DNA of 64,000 bases from Bacilli bacterium. GTDB taxonomy: Bacteria > Bacillota_I > Bacilli_A > RF39 > UBA660. A program made the translations under genes and the position numbers. The stretch covers positions 62,001-126,000 of the forward strand of contig JAFYEA010000018.1 of assembly GCA_017544525.1 (NCBI GenBank), given 5' to 3'. The notes under the pieces were generated by a model that was not told the origin of the DNA, did not search any database, and saw nothing but the letters and a program-made list of their open reading frames with translations. Below are positions 24,054 through 32,066 of the stretch, in pieces. Position 1 is the stretch's first letter. Each line of letters begins with the position of its first letter.

Positions 24054-24806
24054 ATGAAAAAGTTAGATATAAGTAGATATGAAATTAAAGATAAAAAAAT
24101 AGATAAAAACTTAAAAATAGTGTTTTTAAGTGACTTGCATAATACCAATATAATTAAAGGAGTAGTAGAAATCATTAATAAAGAAAAACCCGATTTTATT
24201 GTTATGGGTGGAGATATGGTTAATGAATCCTTAAGTGAAATTGATAACTTTATTGATTTATGTAATGACTTAAAGAAATATAAAATTTATTATGTATTTG
24301 GTAATCATGAAGAAAGATTACTGGAAGAAGAATATAATGAATTTATTGAAAAAATTAATAATACAAAAGTAATTAATTTATATAATAAGAGTATTAATTT
24401 ATCAGATAATATAAAATTGATTGGTTTTGTTAGTGAATTAGATAGATATGAAATACTTGGTAAAACAACTCTTGATAGGCATTATATTAATAACAAAGTT
24501 GGAATTATTGATAGGTCTAAATATAATATTTTAGTCGCTCATAATCCTTTGGAATACAATTCTTATATTGAATATGGGAGTAATTTAGTATTAAGTGGAC
24601 ATGTACATGGAGGACTTATTAGACTGCCTTTAATAGGTGCTTTATTATCACCTGATTATACTTTTTTTCCAAGGTATTCTGAAGGATTATATGAAAAAAA
24701 CAATACTAAAATGATAGTATCTAGAGGACTTGGATATAGTAGGAGATTAAAGATAAGAATTAATAACAATTTTGAAATAGTTGTTATTAATCTAATGAAA
24801 GAATAA
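24054..24806 (+). CDS. Metallophosphoesterase, YkuE-like
   Basis: 250 residues. All calcineurin-like metal motifs are intact: IVFLSDLHNT (DxH), VMGGDMVNE (GD), FGNHEERL (GNHE), VAHNPLEY (H) and LSGHVHGGL (GHxH). YkuE-type enzymes hydrolyse lipid-linked phosphoesters such as UDP-diacylglucosamine-like or related substrates; the substrate here is unknown, and no signal peptide is seen. It precedes a plsC-ligase-plsC group, which favours a role in lipid metabolism. Confidence 0.88.
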   Translation: MKKLDISRYEIKDKKIDKNLKIVFLSDLHNTNIIKGVVEIINKEKPDFIVMGGDMVNESLSEIDNFIDLCNDLKKYKIYYVFGNHEERLLEEEYNEFIEKINNTKVINLYNKSINLSDNIKLIGFVSELDRYEILGKTTLDRHYINNKVGIIDRSKYNILVAHNPLEYNSYIEYGSNLVLSGHVHGGLIRLPLIGALLSPDYTFFPRYSEGLYEKNNTKMIVSRGLGYSRRLKIRINNNFEIVVINLMKE

Positions 24807-24842
24807 TAGAATTATGGTATACTAAAATATGAGGAGTATTAT

Positions 24843-25430
24843 ATGAATTATATTGTATATAGAAGTCTTAAAACTATTTGCAATCCTATATTTAAACTAT
24901 TATATAGGCCTCAAATAGTAGGATTAGACAATATTCCTAAAAATGGAGCAGTTATATTAGCTGGGAATCATACTAATAATATGGATGCTTTTATAATGTT
25001 AAGCGGTCCTAAAAGAATAGTACATATGATGGCTAAAAAAGAATTATTTAATACAAAATTTAAAAATTGGTTTTTTAGAAGTATGGCATGTATAAGCGTA
25101 GATAGAAGTATACATGATGAAGCAGCCAAAAAAGAAGCAATTGATGTTTTAAGAAATGGAAATGTTTTAGGAATATTTCCAGAAGGAACAGTTAATAAAA
25201 CAAACGATATATTATTACCATTTAAATTTGGGGCTGTATCTTTTGCGATGAAAACTGATGCTTATATTGTTCCTTTTAGTATTACAGGTAAATATAAGAT
25301 ATTTAAAAAAGGACTTAGAATAACATATGATAAACCATATAAAGTTAAATATGATTTGGTAAAAGAGAATAATATATTAATGAAAAAAATAGAGAAGTTG
25401 ATAAAGGAGAATAATTATGAGAAAGAATGA
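24843..25430 (+). CDS. plsC: 1-acylglycerol-3-phosphate acyltransferase family protein (first copy)
   Basis: 195 residues. PlsC fold: catalytic H-x4-D as HTNNMD (43-48) and FPEGT in GIFPEGTVNK, plus RSMACISVDRSI. Transfers an acyl group to lysophosphatidic acid or a similar acceptor at the membrane. SD GAGGAG. Its end overlaps the acyl ligase by 14 bp, so the two are translated together. A second copy lies after the ligase (27117). Confidence 0.9.
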   Translation: MNYIVYRSLKTICNPIFKLLYRPQIVGLDNIPKNGAVILAGNHTNNMDAFIMLSGPKRIVHMMAKKELFNTKFKNWFFRSMACISVDRSIHDEAAKKEAIDVLRNGNVLGIFPEGTVNKTNDILLPFKFGAVSFAMKTDAYIVPFSITGKYKIFKKGLRITYDKPYKVKYDLVKENNILMKKIEKLIKENNYEKE

Positions 25431-27120
25431 AGATTATCCTTGGTATAAGTATTATAATGATATGAGAAAAACTATTGAAATAGATGATGTTTCAATGTAT
25501 GAAATGGTAAGAAGATGTGCTAGTAAATATTCTTATTTAACAGCTTATTCTTATTATGGAAATGAAGTAACGTATAAAACATATATTAATAAAATTGATT
25601 TATGTGCTGCAGCTTTTGCTAATATTGGTGTTGAAAGAAAAACAGTTGTTTCTATAATAATGCCTAATACACCAGAAGCAATAATAGCATTCTACGCATT
25701 AAATAAATTAGGAGCTATTGTTAATATGATTCATCCTCTTTCTAGTGAAGAAGAAATTATATATGCCTTAGAATTAACCAAAACTGAATATGTTATGATT
25801 GCTGATATTACATATGGAAAATTATTAAATATTAAAGATAAAATTAATGTTAAAAAGATTATATATACAAGTGTATCTGAATCTATGGATCCATTAATGA
25901 AAATTGGTTATATGTTTAAAACTAGAAAGAAAGTTGTTAAGCCAGTTGGAGAAGATACAATCAATTATGGTAAGTTTATTAGTAGAGGTAGATTATATAC
26001 TAAGAGTATTAAAGATAAATCTAAAGGTTCTACTGAAGCGGTAATATTACACAGTGGTGGTACTACTGGAAAACCTAAGGGTATTATTTTAACTAATAAA
26101 AACTTTAATGCAACAGCTCTTGGATTACTTGAAATAAATAAAACTATGGGTCCTGGAGTTTCAACATTATCAATTATGCCAATATTTCATGGTTTTGGAC
26201 TTGGATGTACTTTTCATGCTGTTAATATAAGTGGAGGAAAAGCAATTATTCTTCCTACATTTAGTCCAAAAGAGTTTGATTCTTTAATAATGAAATATAG
26301 ACCAAATGTAGTAGCATGTGTTCCTAGTTTATTAGAAGGACTTCCTAATAGTAGGAAACTAAAAAACGCTGATTTATCTTTTATTGATGGTGTTGTTTGT
26401 GGTGGAGATTCAATTAGTGAAAAACTTAATAAAGTTTTAGATAATTTTTTATATGAACATGATAGTGAAGCAAGGGTTAGAAGTGCATATGGAATGACAG
26501 AATGTACAGCAGGAGTAACTATGATGCCTAAAGAAGAGACAAGGTTAGGTAGTATAGGTATTCCAACTCCAAATACTATTATTAAAATTGTTGATCCTAA
26601 TACAGGTAAAGATTTACCTTATAATGAAGTGGGTGAAATATGTATTAGTGGACCTACTGTAATGAAAGAATATATTTATGATGAAGAAGAAACTAAGAAT
26701 ATATTAAAAAAAGACAAAGAAGGAAGAATATGGCTTCATAGTGGTGACTTAGGATATATGGATGAAGATGGATTTATATATTTCACAACTAGATTAAAAA
26801 GAATGATTGTATCTAGTGGTTATAATATTTATCCTGGACAAATTGAACAAATTATTTTAGAGCATCCTTATGTTGAAAAATGTGCAGTAGTTGGTGTTCC
26901 TCATCCATATAAAAAAGAAGTAGTAAAAGCATATATTGTTCTTAAAAAAGGTTTAGTTTTAAATAGTGAAATTAAAAAGAGTATTAAGAGTCATTGTGAA
27001 AAGAATATAGCTACTTATGCTTTACCGTATGCATATGGATATAGAAAAGAATTACCTACTACAAAAATAGGTAAGGTTGCATATAGAGAATTAATTAATG
27101 ATAAGGATGAAGTTAAATGA
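25417..27120 (+). CDS. Acyl-CoA/acyl-ACP synthetase (AMP-forming)
   Basis: 567 residues. ANL-superfamily adenylating enzyme. Motifs: VILHSGGTTGKPKGIILTNK (P-loop), SAYGMTECTAGV, LHSGDLGYMDEDGFIYF and RLKRMIVSSGYNIYPGQIE, and the C-terminal Lys region PTTKIGKVAYREL. Probably activates fatty acids for the flanking PlsC acyltransferases. Overlaps the first plsC by 14 bp and the second by 4 bp (ATGA), a tight three-gene unit. Substrate (CoA, ACP or other carrier) cannot be told. Confidence 0.9.
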   Translation: MRKNEDYPWYKYYNDMRKTIEIDDVSMYEMVRRCASKYSYLTAYSYYGNEVTYKTYINKIDLCAAAFANIGVERKTVVSIIMPNTPEAIIAFYALNKLGAIVNMIHPLSSEEEIIYALELTKTEYVMIADITYGKLLNIKDKINVKKIIYTSVSESMDPLMKIGYMFKTRKKVVKPVGEDTINYGKFISRGRLYTKSIKDKSKGSTEAVILHSGGTTGKPKGIILTNKNFNATALGLLEINKTMGPGVSTLSIMPIFHGFGLGCTFHAVNISGGKAIILPTFSPKEFDSLIMKYRPNVVACVPSLLEGLPNSRKLKNADLSFIDGVVCGGDSISEKLNKVLDNFLYEHDSEARVRSAYGMTECTAGVTMMPKEETRLGSIGIPTPNTIIKIVDPNTGKDLPYNEVGEICISGPTVMKEYIYDEEETKNILKKDKEGRIWLHSGDLGYMDEDGFIYFTTRLKRMIVSSGYNIYPGQIEQIILEHPYVEKCAVVGVPHPYKKEVVKAYIVLKKGLVLNSEIKKSIKSHCEKNIATYALPYAYGYRKELPTTKIGKVAYRELINDKDEVK

Positions 27121-27707
27121 AAGATTTAGGTTATAAACTTCTTAAACCTTTTGTAATTACATATTATAGAATCTTTTTTAGACCTACTGTAATAGGTAAA
27201 GAAAATATACCAAAGAGAGGTCCTATAATTCTTTGTGGTAATCATAAACATGTTCATGATCAATATAATGTCATGATGGTTACTAAAAGAGTAATACATT
27301 ATATGGCAAAAGATGAATATTTTAAAGGACCACATGCATGGTTTTATAAATTAGCTGGATGTATTAGTGTAGATAGAACAATACATGATGAAAAAGCTAA
27401 AAGAGATGCTATGAGTGTTTTAAATGAAGGTGGAGCAGTTGGTATATTTCCAGAAGGAACTAGAAATAAAACATTAGGTACTCCTGAAGAAGTAGATTTA
27501 TTACCATTTAAATTTGGAGCAGTTTCTTTAGCAAAGAAAACAAATGCTTTAATTGTTCCATTTGGTATAAGTGGTGATTATACTGGAAAAAAAGGAAAAT
27601 TAACAACAAGAATAGGGGAACCATTTAGTGTAAAAGATATGGATTTAGAGGAAGCAAATGCCTTATTAAGGGAAAAAATATTAAAATTAATGAAAAAAAA
27701 TAAATAA
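27117..27707 (+). CDS. plsC: 1-acylglycerol-3-phosphate acyltransferase family protein (second copy)
   Basis: 196 residues. H-x4-D is HKHVHD (43-48), with FPEGTRNKT and FYKLAGCISVDRTI. Clearly a paralogue of the 24843 protein (same length, IGKENIPKRGPIIL vs VGLDNIPKNGAVIL). Starts in the ATGA overlap with the acyl ligase. Two PlsC-type enzymes around one ligase could serve the two glycerol positions (inference). Confidence 0.9.
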   Translation: MKDLGYKLLKPFVITYYRIFFRPTVIGKENIPKRGPIILCGNHKHVHDQYNVMMVTKRVIHYMAKDEYFKGPHAWFYKLAGCISVDRTIHDEKAKRDAMSVLNEGGAVGIFPEGTRNKTLGTPEEVDLLPFKFGAVSLAKKTNALIVPFGISGDYTGKKGKLTTRIGEPFSVKDMDLEEANALLREKILKLMKKNK

Positions 27708-27712
27708 TGTAG

Positions 27713-27718
27713 TATAAT
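27713..27718 (+). promoter_or_regulatory. murG -10 element
   Basis: TATAAT, ~60 nt before murG, with weak -35. The leader holds an imperfect hairpin (TGCAT and ATGCA, ~27724-27742). Confidence 0.45.
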
Positions 27719-27775
27719 ATGTTTGCATTCGTTTCGATGCATTTACTTAAAATATAAGTAGTTAGGAGAATATTT

Positions 27776-28882
27776 ATGAAATTTATTTTAACAGCTGGTG
27801 GTACAGGAGGACATATATATCCTGCATTGTCAGTATTAGAAGAAATAAAAAAGGATAAAAAAAATGAATACTTATATATTGGTACTAAAAACAGAATGGA
27901 AAATGATTTAATACCAGGAATGGGAATACCATATGAAGGATTAGAAATATATGGTCTTTCTAAAACAAATATGATTAGAAACATTAAAAATATTAAATGT
28001 ATTAAAGATGCATATAATAAGTGTTTAAAAATAATGGATGAGTTTAAACCTGATGCTGTTATTGCTTTTGGTGGTTATGTTACTTTACCAGTATGCCTAG
28101 CAGCAAGAAAAAAAGGTGTTAAAGTATTTTTACATGAACAAAATATGTTGCCTGGTAAAACAAATATTTTCTTATCAAGAAAAGTTGATGCTGTATTTGT
28201 TTCATTTAAAGATGGTACTAGAAGATTAAAATGTAAAAATATTATATATACAGGAAATCCAGTTAGTCAAAGAGCTATTGAATGTAAAAAATATAATAAA
28301 ACTGATTTAGGTTTTAGCAAAGATAAAAAATTAATAATAATAGTAATGGGTTCTTTAGGAAGCGCTTCTGTAAATGAAAAACTATTAGACTTCTTAAGAA
28401 CTTATGAAAGAGAAGATACAGAAATATTATTTATAACTGGTAAAAAGAGTTATGCAGAACTAAATAATAATTTAATAGTACCAAAAAGTACTAAAATAGT
28501 TCCATTCTTTGATAATTTACCTAGCTTAATGAAAAGTGCAGATTTAATTATATCAAGAGCGGGAGCTTCAACAATTGCTGAAATAATGGCTACTAAAACT
28601 CCTTCTATATTAATACCTAGTCCTTATGTTGCTAATAATCATCAATATTATAATGCACTAGATTTAGTTAATAAAAAGATTAGTATTATGATTGAAGAAA
28701 AAGATTTAAATAAAGAATCTTTAGTAGAGGCAATAGATGAAATGTTTGATGAAAATACATTTAAAGAAGTAAAAGAGAATTTAAAAGAAATAAAAGATAT
28801 TAGTTCAAGTACTATTATTATGGATGAAGTAAAGAAGATATTAAAGGGTAAAGATGACAAAAAAGAGAAAGAAAAAATTTAA
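27776..28882 (+). CDS. murG: UDP-GlcNAc:lipid I N-acetylglucosaminyltransferase (MurG)
   Basis: 368 residues. Makes lipid II at the inner face of the membrane. ILTAGGTGGHIYPALSVLEE (first G-loop), FGGYVTLPVCLAARKKGV, VFLHEQNMLPGKTN, ITGNPV-like YTGNPVSQRAI, MGSLGSASVNE and ISRAGASTIAEIMA are all present. A Lys/Asp-rich C-terminal tail overlaps divIB by 29 bp. SD TTAGGAG. Confidence 0.96.
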   Translation: MKFILTAGGTGGHIYPALSVLEEIKKDKKNEYLYIGTKNRMENDLIPGMGIPYEGLEIYGLSKTNMIRNIKNIKCIKDAYNKCLKIMDEFKPDAVIAFGGYVTLPVCLAARKKGVKVFLHEQNMLPGKTNIFLSRKVDAVFVSFKDGTRRLKCKNIIYTGNPVSQRAIECKKYNKTDLGFSKDKKLIIIVMGSLGSASVNEKLLDFLRTYEREDTEILFITGKKSYAELNNNLIVPKSTKIVPFFDNLPSLMKSADLIISRAGASTIAEIMATKTPSILIPSPYVANNHQYYNALDLVNKKISIMIEEKDLNKESLVEAIDEMFDENTFKEVKENLKEIKDISSSTIIMDEVKKILKGKDDKKEKEKI

Positions 28883-29528
28883 TTTTAAGAAATTCATTAT
28901 ATTTATAATTATAATATTATTTATATATATATTATTAAGAGTATTATTAAATATAAAAACAAAGAATATAGTTATATTGAATAATAATATATATAGTGAT
29001 GAAGATATAATAGAAATATCTAATATAGAGAATTATCCTAAATTTATGTTATTAAATAAATCTAGAATAAAGAATAAAATTAAAAAGTTAGATTTAATAG
29101 ATGATGTAAATATATATAAAAAATTAGGGTTTATATTAGAAATTGATATAAAAGAAAAGAAAATATTATATTATATAAGAAGTAAAGATGAATATATGGC
29201 ATCTGATTATAACACTTATAAATTAGATAATATGATAGGTTATCCAACTTTAATTAATTATGTACCATCAAATATAGAAGAAGCTTTTGTTAATAAATTT
29301 AAAGATATTGATTCTAATGTAATATCTTTAATAAGCGAAATAGAATATAGTAAAACTAATTTTGATGAAAAAAGATTTTTATTATATATGAATGATGGTA
29401 ATGAAGTATATATTACTATATCTAGATTAGATTTATTAAATAAATATATTGAAATAATACAAAAAGTAAATAATAAAAAAGGAATTTTATATTTAGATAG
29501 TGGTAATTATTTTGAAATAAAGAAATAG
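28854..29528 (+). CDS. divIB: Cell division protein DivIB/FtsQ
   Basis: 224 residues. Basic cytoplasmic start (MTKKRKKKFNFKK), one membrane helix (FIIFIIIILFIYILLRVLL), then a POTRA domain (VILNNNIYSDEDIIEISNIE) and the beta domain (IDIKEKKILYYIRSKDEYMA, LDNMIGYPTLINYVPS). It scaffolds the FtsLB-septal synthase complex. Gene order murG-divIB is a remnant of the division/cell wall cluster. Confidence 0.88.
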   Translation: MTKKRKKKFNFKKFIIFIIIILFIYILLRVLLNIKTKNIVILNNNIYSDEDIIEISNIENYPKFMLLNKSRIKNKIKKLDLIDDVNIYKKLGFILEIDIKEKKILYYIRSKDEYMASDYNTYKLDNMIGYPTLINYVPSNIEEAFVNKFKDIDSNVISLISEIEYSKTNFDEKRFLLYMNDGNEVYITISRLDLLNKYIEIIQKVNNKKGILYLDSGNYFEIKK

Positions 29529-29552
29529 ATATGAATTAATATCTATTTTTTT
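29522..29552 (+). terminator. murG-divIB terminator
   Basis: AAATAGATAT pairs with ATATCTATTT, then T-run; the -10 of the next gene follows immediately. Confidence 0.85.
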
Positions 29553-29554
29553 AA

Positions 29555-29560
29555 TATAAT
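29555..29560 (+). promoter_or_regulatory. -10 element of ylbD-ylbE, predicted leaderless
   Basis: TATAAT with ATG 29566 only 5 nt downstream and no binding site. The -35 is weak (TGAATT, ~29532). Confidence 0.5.
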
Positions 29561-29565
29561 TTAAT

Positions 29566-29919
29566 ATGTCAAAGAAAGAAGAATTTAAAAGATTTGTATC
29601 TAATCATACAGAATTAGTTGATTATGTTAAGAATAATAAAGTATCTTGGCAATCATTATATGAATTATATGATTTATATGGTGATAAAGAGGATATATGG
29701 AAGAAATATACTCAAAATAGTATAAATGATAGTTTAAGTATAAAAGGACTCTTAAACACGCTGAAAACAATTAATTTGGATTCATTAGAAGAAAATATAT
29801 CATCTATTCAAAAAGCAGTTAATCTAGTTGAAGAATTAACAAAACCTAATAATGAAGAAAAAATAAAACCTAAAGAAAGTAAAATAGATAAACTATATGG
29901 AGAAGATAATGAAACATGA
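29566..29919 (+). CDS. ylbD: YlbD-like protein
   Basis: 117 residues. EFKRFVSNHTELVDYVKNNK followed by VSWQSLYELYDLYGDKEDIW fits the YlbD family (PF14071 type: KxFvxxHP.Li..Vr.....WQ.lYE.w.llG..d..W), annotated in Bacillus as a spore coat protein. The C-terminus is Lys/Glu-rich. It overlaps ylbE by 11 bp, the same order as in Bacillus. No other sporulation gene is in the window, so the coat role may not apply. Confidence 0.75.
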   Translation: MSKKEEFKRFVSNHTELVDYVKNNKVSWQSLYELYDLYGDKEDIWKKYTQNSINDSLSIKGLLNTLKTINLDSLEENISSIQKAVNLVEELTKPNNEEKIKPKESKIDKLYGEDNET

Positions 29920-30130
29920 AGTAATAGATAAATTAAGAAATAATGAAAAATATTTAAATTTTTTAAGAGAAAACTCATATTATTATAAATTATTAAATAG
30001 AGATCCAAATTATTATGATGAATTTATAAAAAAAATGAAAGTAAAATATAAACTAAGAACAATAGATAAAGTAGATAATTTTGTAGATAGTGTAGACTTA
30101 ATAACTAAAATAATTAATATTTCAGAATAA
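29909..30130 (+). CDS. ylbE: YlbE-like protein
   Basis: 73 residues. VIDKLRNNEKYLNFLRENSY followed by YYKLLNRDPNYYDEFIKKMK matches the YlbE family pattern (xxxP.L..FiReqPyWYR.L.R.P). ATG 29909 is preferred over 29897 because GGAGAAG lies just upstream and the family starts near the first helix. Overlaps ylbD, so co-translated. Function unknown in any species. Confidence 0.75.
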   Translation: MKHEVIDKLRNNEKYLNFLRENSYYYKLLNRDPNYYDEFIKKMKVKYKLRTIDKVDNFVDSVDLITKIINISE

Positions 30131-30156
30131 ATTACTTTAAAAAAGTAATTTTTTTA
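30130..30156 (+). terminator. ylbD-ylbE terminator
   Basis: AATTACTTT pairs with AAAGTAATT, then TTTTTT. Confidence 0.85.
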
Positions 30157-30180
30157 GTTTACACTATATTGAAAATCATA

Positions 30181-30209
30181 TTGACATATAAAAATTGATA
30201 TTGTAAAAT
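30181..30209 (+). promoter_or_regulatory. Promoter of the second pseudopilin
   Basis: TTGACA at 30181-30186, 17-nt spacer, TAAAAT at 30204-30209. Confidence 0.85.
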
Positions 30210-30262
30210 TGAATTATAAACTAAGGGTAGAACCCAAAGAAAGGAAAGTGAGAATAATATTT

Positions 30263-30823
30263 ATGAAAAATAAGAAAGGATTTACATTAGTTGAATTATT
30301 AGCTGTTATTGCTATCTTAGCAATCTTAGTTATTATAGCATTACCAAACGTTATGGGTATGTTCAACACTGCTAAAAAGAATTCATTTACTACAGAATTA
30401 AAAACTATTCTTAACACTGCTAAATCAAAAGTTATGTTAGATAGTATTAATAATTCTACTGGTAAAGATTATGCTCGTATTGGTGGAAATAAATGTGGAA
30501 CTAAAGATCAATTAGATTTAAGTGGTAGAGCAAATGTTGATTATTTCATCAAAACTAATACAGCAGGAAAAATTGTTGAATTCTTTGCTACTGATGGAAC
30601 ATTTGAATATTCATATATGGGATCTGGAATTGAAGAAGCTAATTTAGCAGATGGTGCAACAGAAATAGCTGAAAAAAATAACACTGTATTAACAATTTCA
30701 GATACAGATGAAGTTGCTAGTGGTAAAAATTTAACTCTTACTTGTGGTACAGATGGAACTATAACTATCGCTAATGAAAAAGCTTCTGCTGCTGCAGGTA
30801 GTTCAACTCCTTTATCAAGATAA
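30263..30823 (+). CDS. Pseudopilin-type protein
   Basis: 186 residues. KNKKGFTLVELLAVIAILAI is a prepilin leader and helix; the next ~20 residues (LVIIALPNVMGMFNTAKK) are identical to those of the protein at 22373. The body contains paired cysteines (NKCGTKDQLDLSGRAN, LTLTCGTDG) and ends in a Ser/Ala/Gly tail. ATG 30263 gives the normal short prepilin leader; an upstream in-frame ATG at 30209 overlaps the promoter. Strong promoter and terminator suggest high expression, as for a major pilin. Assembly genes are not in the window. Confidence 0.82.
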   Translation: MKNKKGFTLVELLAVIAILAILVIIALPNVMGMFNTAKKNSFTTELKTILNTAKSKVMLDSINNSTGKDYARIGGNKCGTKDQLDLSGRANVDYFIKTNTAGKIVEFFATDGTFEYSYMGSGIEEANLADGATEIAEKNNTVLTISDTDEVASGKNLTLTCGTDGTITIANEKASAAAGSSTPLSR

Positions 30824-30832
30824 AACATTATT

Positions 30833-30856
30833 AAGACCTTGTAAAGGTCTTTTTAT
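30833..30856 (+). terminator. Terminator of the second pseudopilin
   Basis: AAGACCTT pairs with AAGGTCTT, then TTTATTT. Confidence 0.85.
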
Positions 30857-30900
30857 TTGAATAAAAATATATATTATTATATAATTAATTTGGTGATATT

Positions 30901-31782
30901 ATGGAAGCAATAATAGGTAGTCATGTTAGTTTTAATAATAAAAATCAATTAGTGGGTAGTGTTAAAGAAGCAATTAGTTATAATGCTAATACATTTATGT
31001 TTTATACTGGTTCTACTCAAAGTACATTAAGAAGTGAAATAAATGATGAATTAACTTATGAAGCATATAAATTAATGGTTGAAAATGGTATTAATAGTTC
31101 TAATGTAATAGTTCATGCTCCTTATATTATTAATTTAGCTAATAGAATTAATGATGATAAGTTTATGTTTTATGTTGATTTTCTTACTGAAGAATTAAAT
31201 AGAGTTAAAAGATTAGGATTTGATAAAATTGTTTTGCATCCTGGAAGTGCTGTTAATTGTAGTAGAGAAGAGGGTATTAAGAATATAATTGATGGTTTAA
31301 ATATTGCTATTAGTAAGACTAGTGATGTTACTATATTACTTGAAACTATGGCTGGTAAAGGAAATGAATTGGGTATTAATATTGATGAATTAAAAAGTAT
31401 TATTGTTGGAATTAATGATAAAAATAGAATAGGTGTATGCTTAGATACATGTCATTTGAATGATTCAGGAATTGATATCAATAAGTTTGATGAATATTTA
31501 GATGAATTTGATAAAATAATAGGTCTTAATTATGTTAAATGTGTTCATTTAAATGATAGCATGAATCCTATTGGTTCTCATAAAGATAGACATCATAATA
31601 TTGGATATGGTACGATTGGGTTTAATCCTTTATGTAATGTTTTATATAATCCTAGATTAGAGGGTTTACCATTTATATTAGAAACACCATATGTTAATAG
31701 AAATACTCCTAATGAGTATCCGCCATATAAATATGAAATTGATAATTTAAGAAAAAAAGAGTTTATTGATTTTATTCAATAA
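30901..31782 (+). CDS. nfo: Endonuclease IV
   Basis: 293 residues. Zinc AP endonuclease of base-excision repair. IGSHVSFNNKNQLVGSVKEA, VIVHAPYIINLA, VLHPGSAV, LLETMAGKGNELG, VCLDTCHLNDSGID and the HKDRHHNIGYGTIG segment hold the His/Asp/Glu ligands of the three-zinc centre. SD GGTGA. Ends in a terminator shared with the convergent 31772 gene. Confidence 0.95.
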   Translation: MEAIIGSHVSFNNKNQLVGSVKEAISYNANTFMFYTGSTQSTLRSEINDELTYEAYKLMVENGINSSNVIVHAPYIINLANRINDDKFMFYVDFLTEELNRVKRLGFDKIVLHPGSAVNCSREEGIKNIIDGLNIAISKTSDVTILLETMAGKGNELGINIDELKSIIVGINDKNRIGVCLDTCHLNDSGIDINKFDEYLDEFDKIIGLNYVKCVHLNDSMNPIGSHKDRHHNIGYGTIGFNPLCNVLYNPRLEGLPFILETPYVNRNTPNEYPPYKYEIDNLRKKEFIDFIQ

Positions 31783-31793
31783 ACTTTTTATAT
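31757..31793. terminator. Bidirectional terminator after nfo
   Basis: AGTTTATTGA and TCAATAAACT flank a TTTTAT loop, with A- and T-runs on both sides. Confidence 0.85.
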
Positions 31794-32026
31794 TCATTAT
31801 ATTTTTCTAATATTTTAGAATATAATTTTGCATTAAATCTATTTTTATAATTTGATATATATTTCATAAAATCAGAATTTAATATTAAATCATATTCTGT
31901 TTTTATTTTTTCATATAATAGATTTATTTCTTCTTTTGTAGCGGGTATTAATTCTTTATTTAAATAATCTACTATATCATTTTTTGTTAATTTGTTTATA
32001 TAATTTTTTATTAATTCTTTTTTCAA
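31772..32026 (-). CDS. Small helical protein, DUF2624-like
   Basis: 84 residues starting at TTG 32026, with a perfect AGGAGG 7-8 nt upstream. NYINKLTKNDIVDYLNKELI followed by PATKEEINLLYEKIKTEYDL resembles the YqfT/DUF2624 pattern (helix-turn-helix pairs), and yqfT is next to nfo in Bacillus, though there on the same strand. No transmembrane helix. Function unknown; family call is tentative. Confidence 0.6.
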   Translation of the reverse strand: MKKELIKNYINKLTKNDIVDYLNKELIPATKEEINLLYEKIKTEYDLILNSDFMKYISNYKNRFNAKLYSKILEKYNEYKKFIE

Positions 32027-32066
32027 AATAAAACCTCCTAATTAATTGTATTAAGAGGTTATTTAA

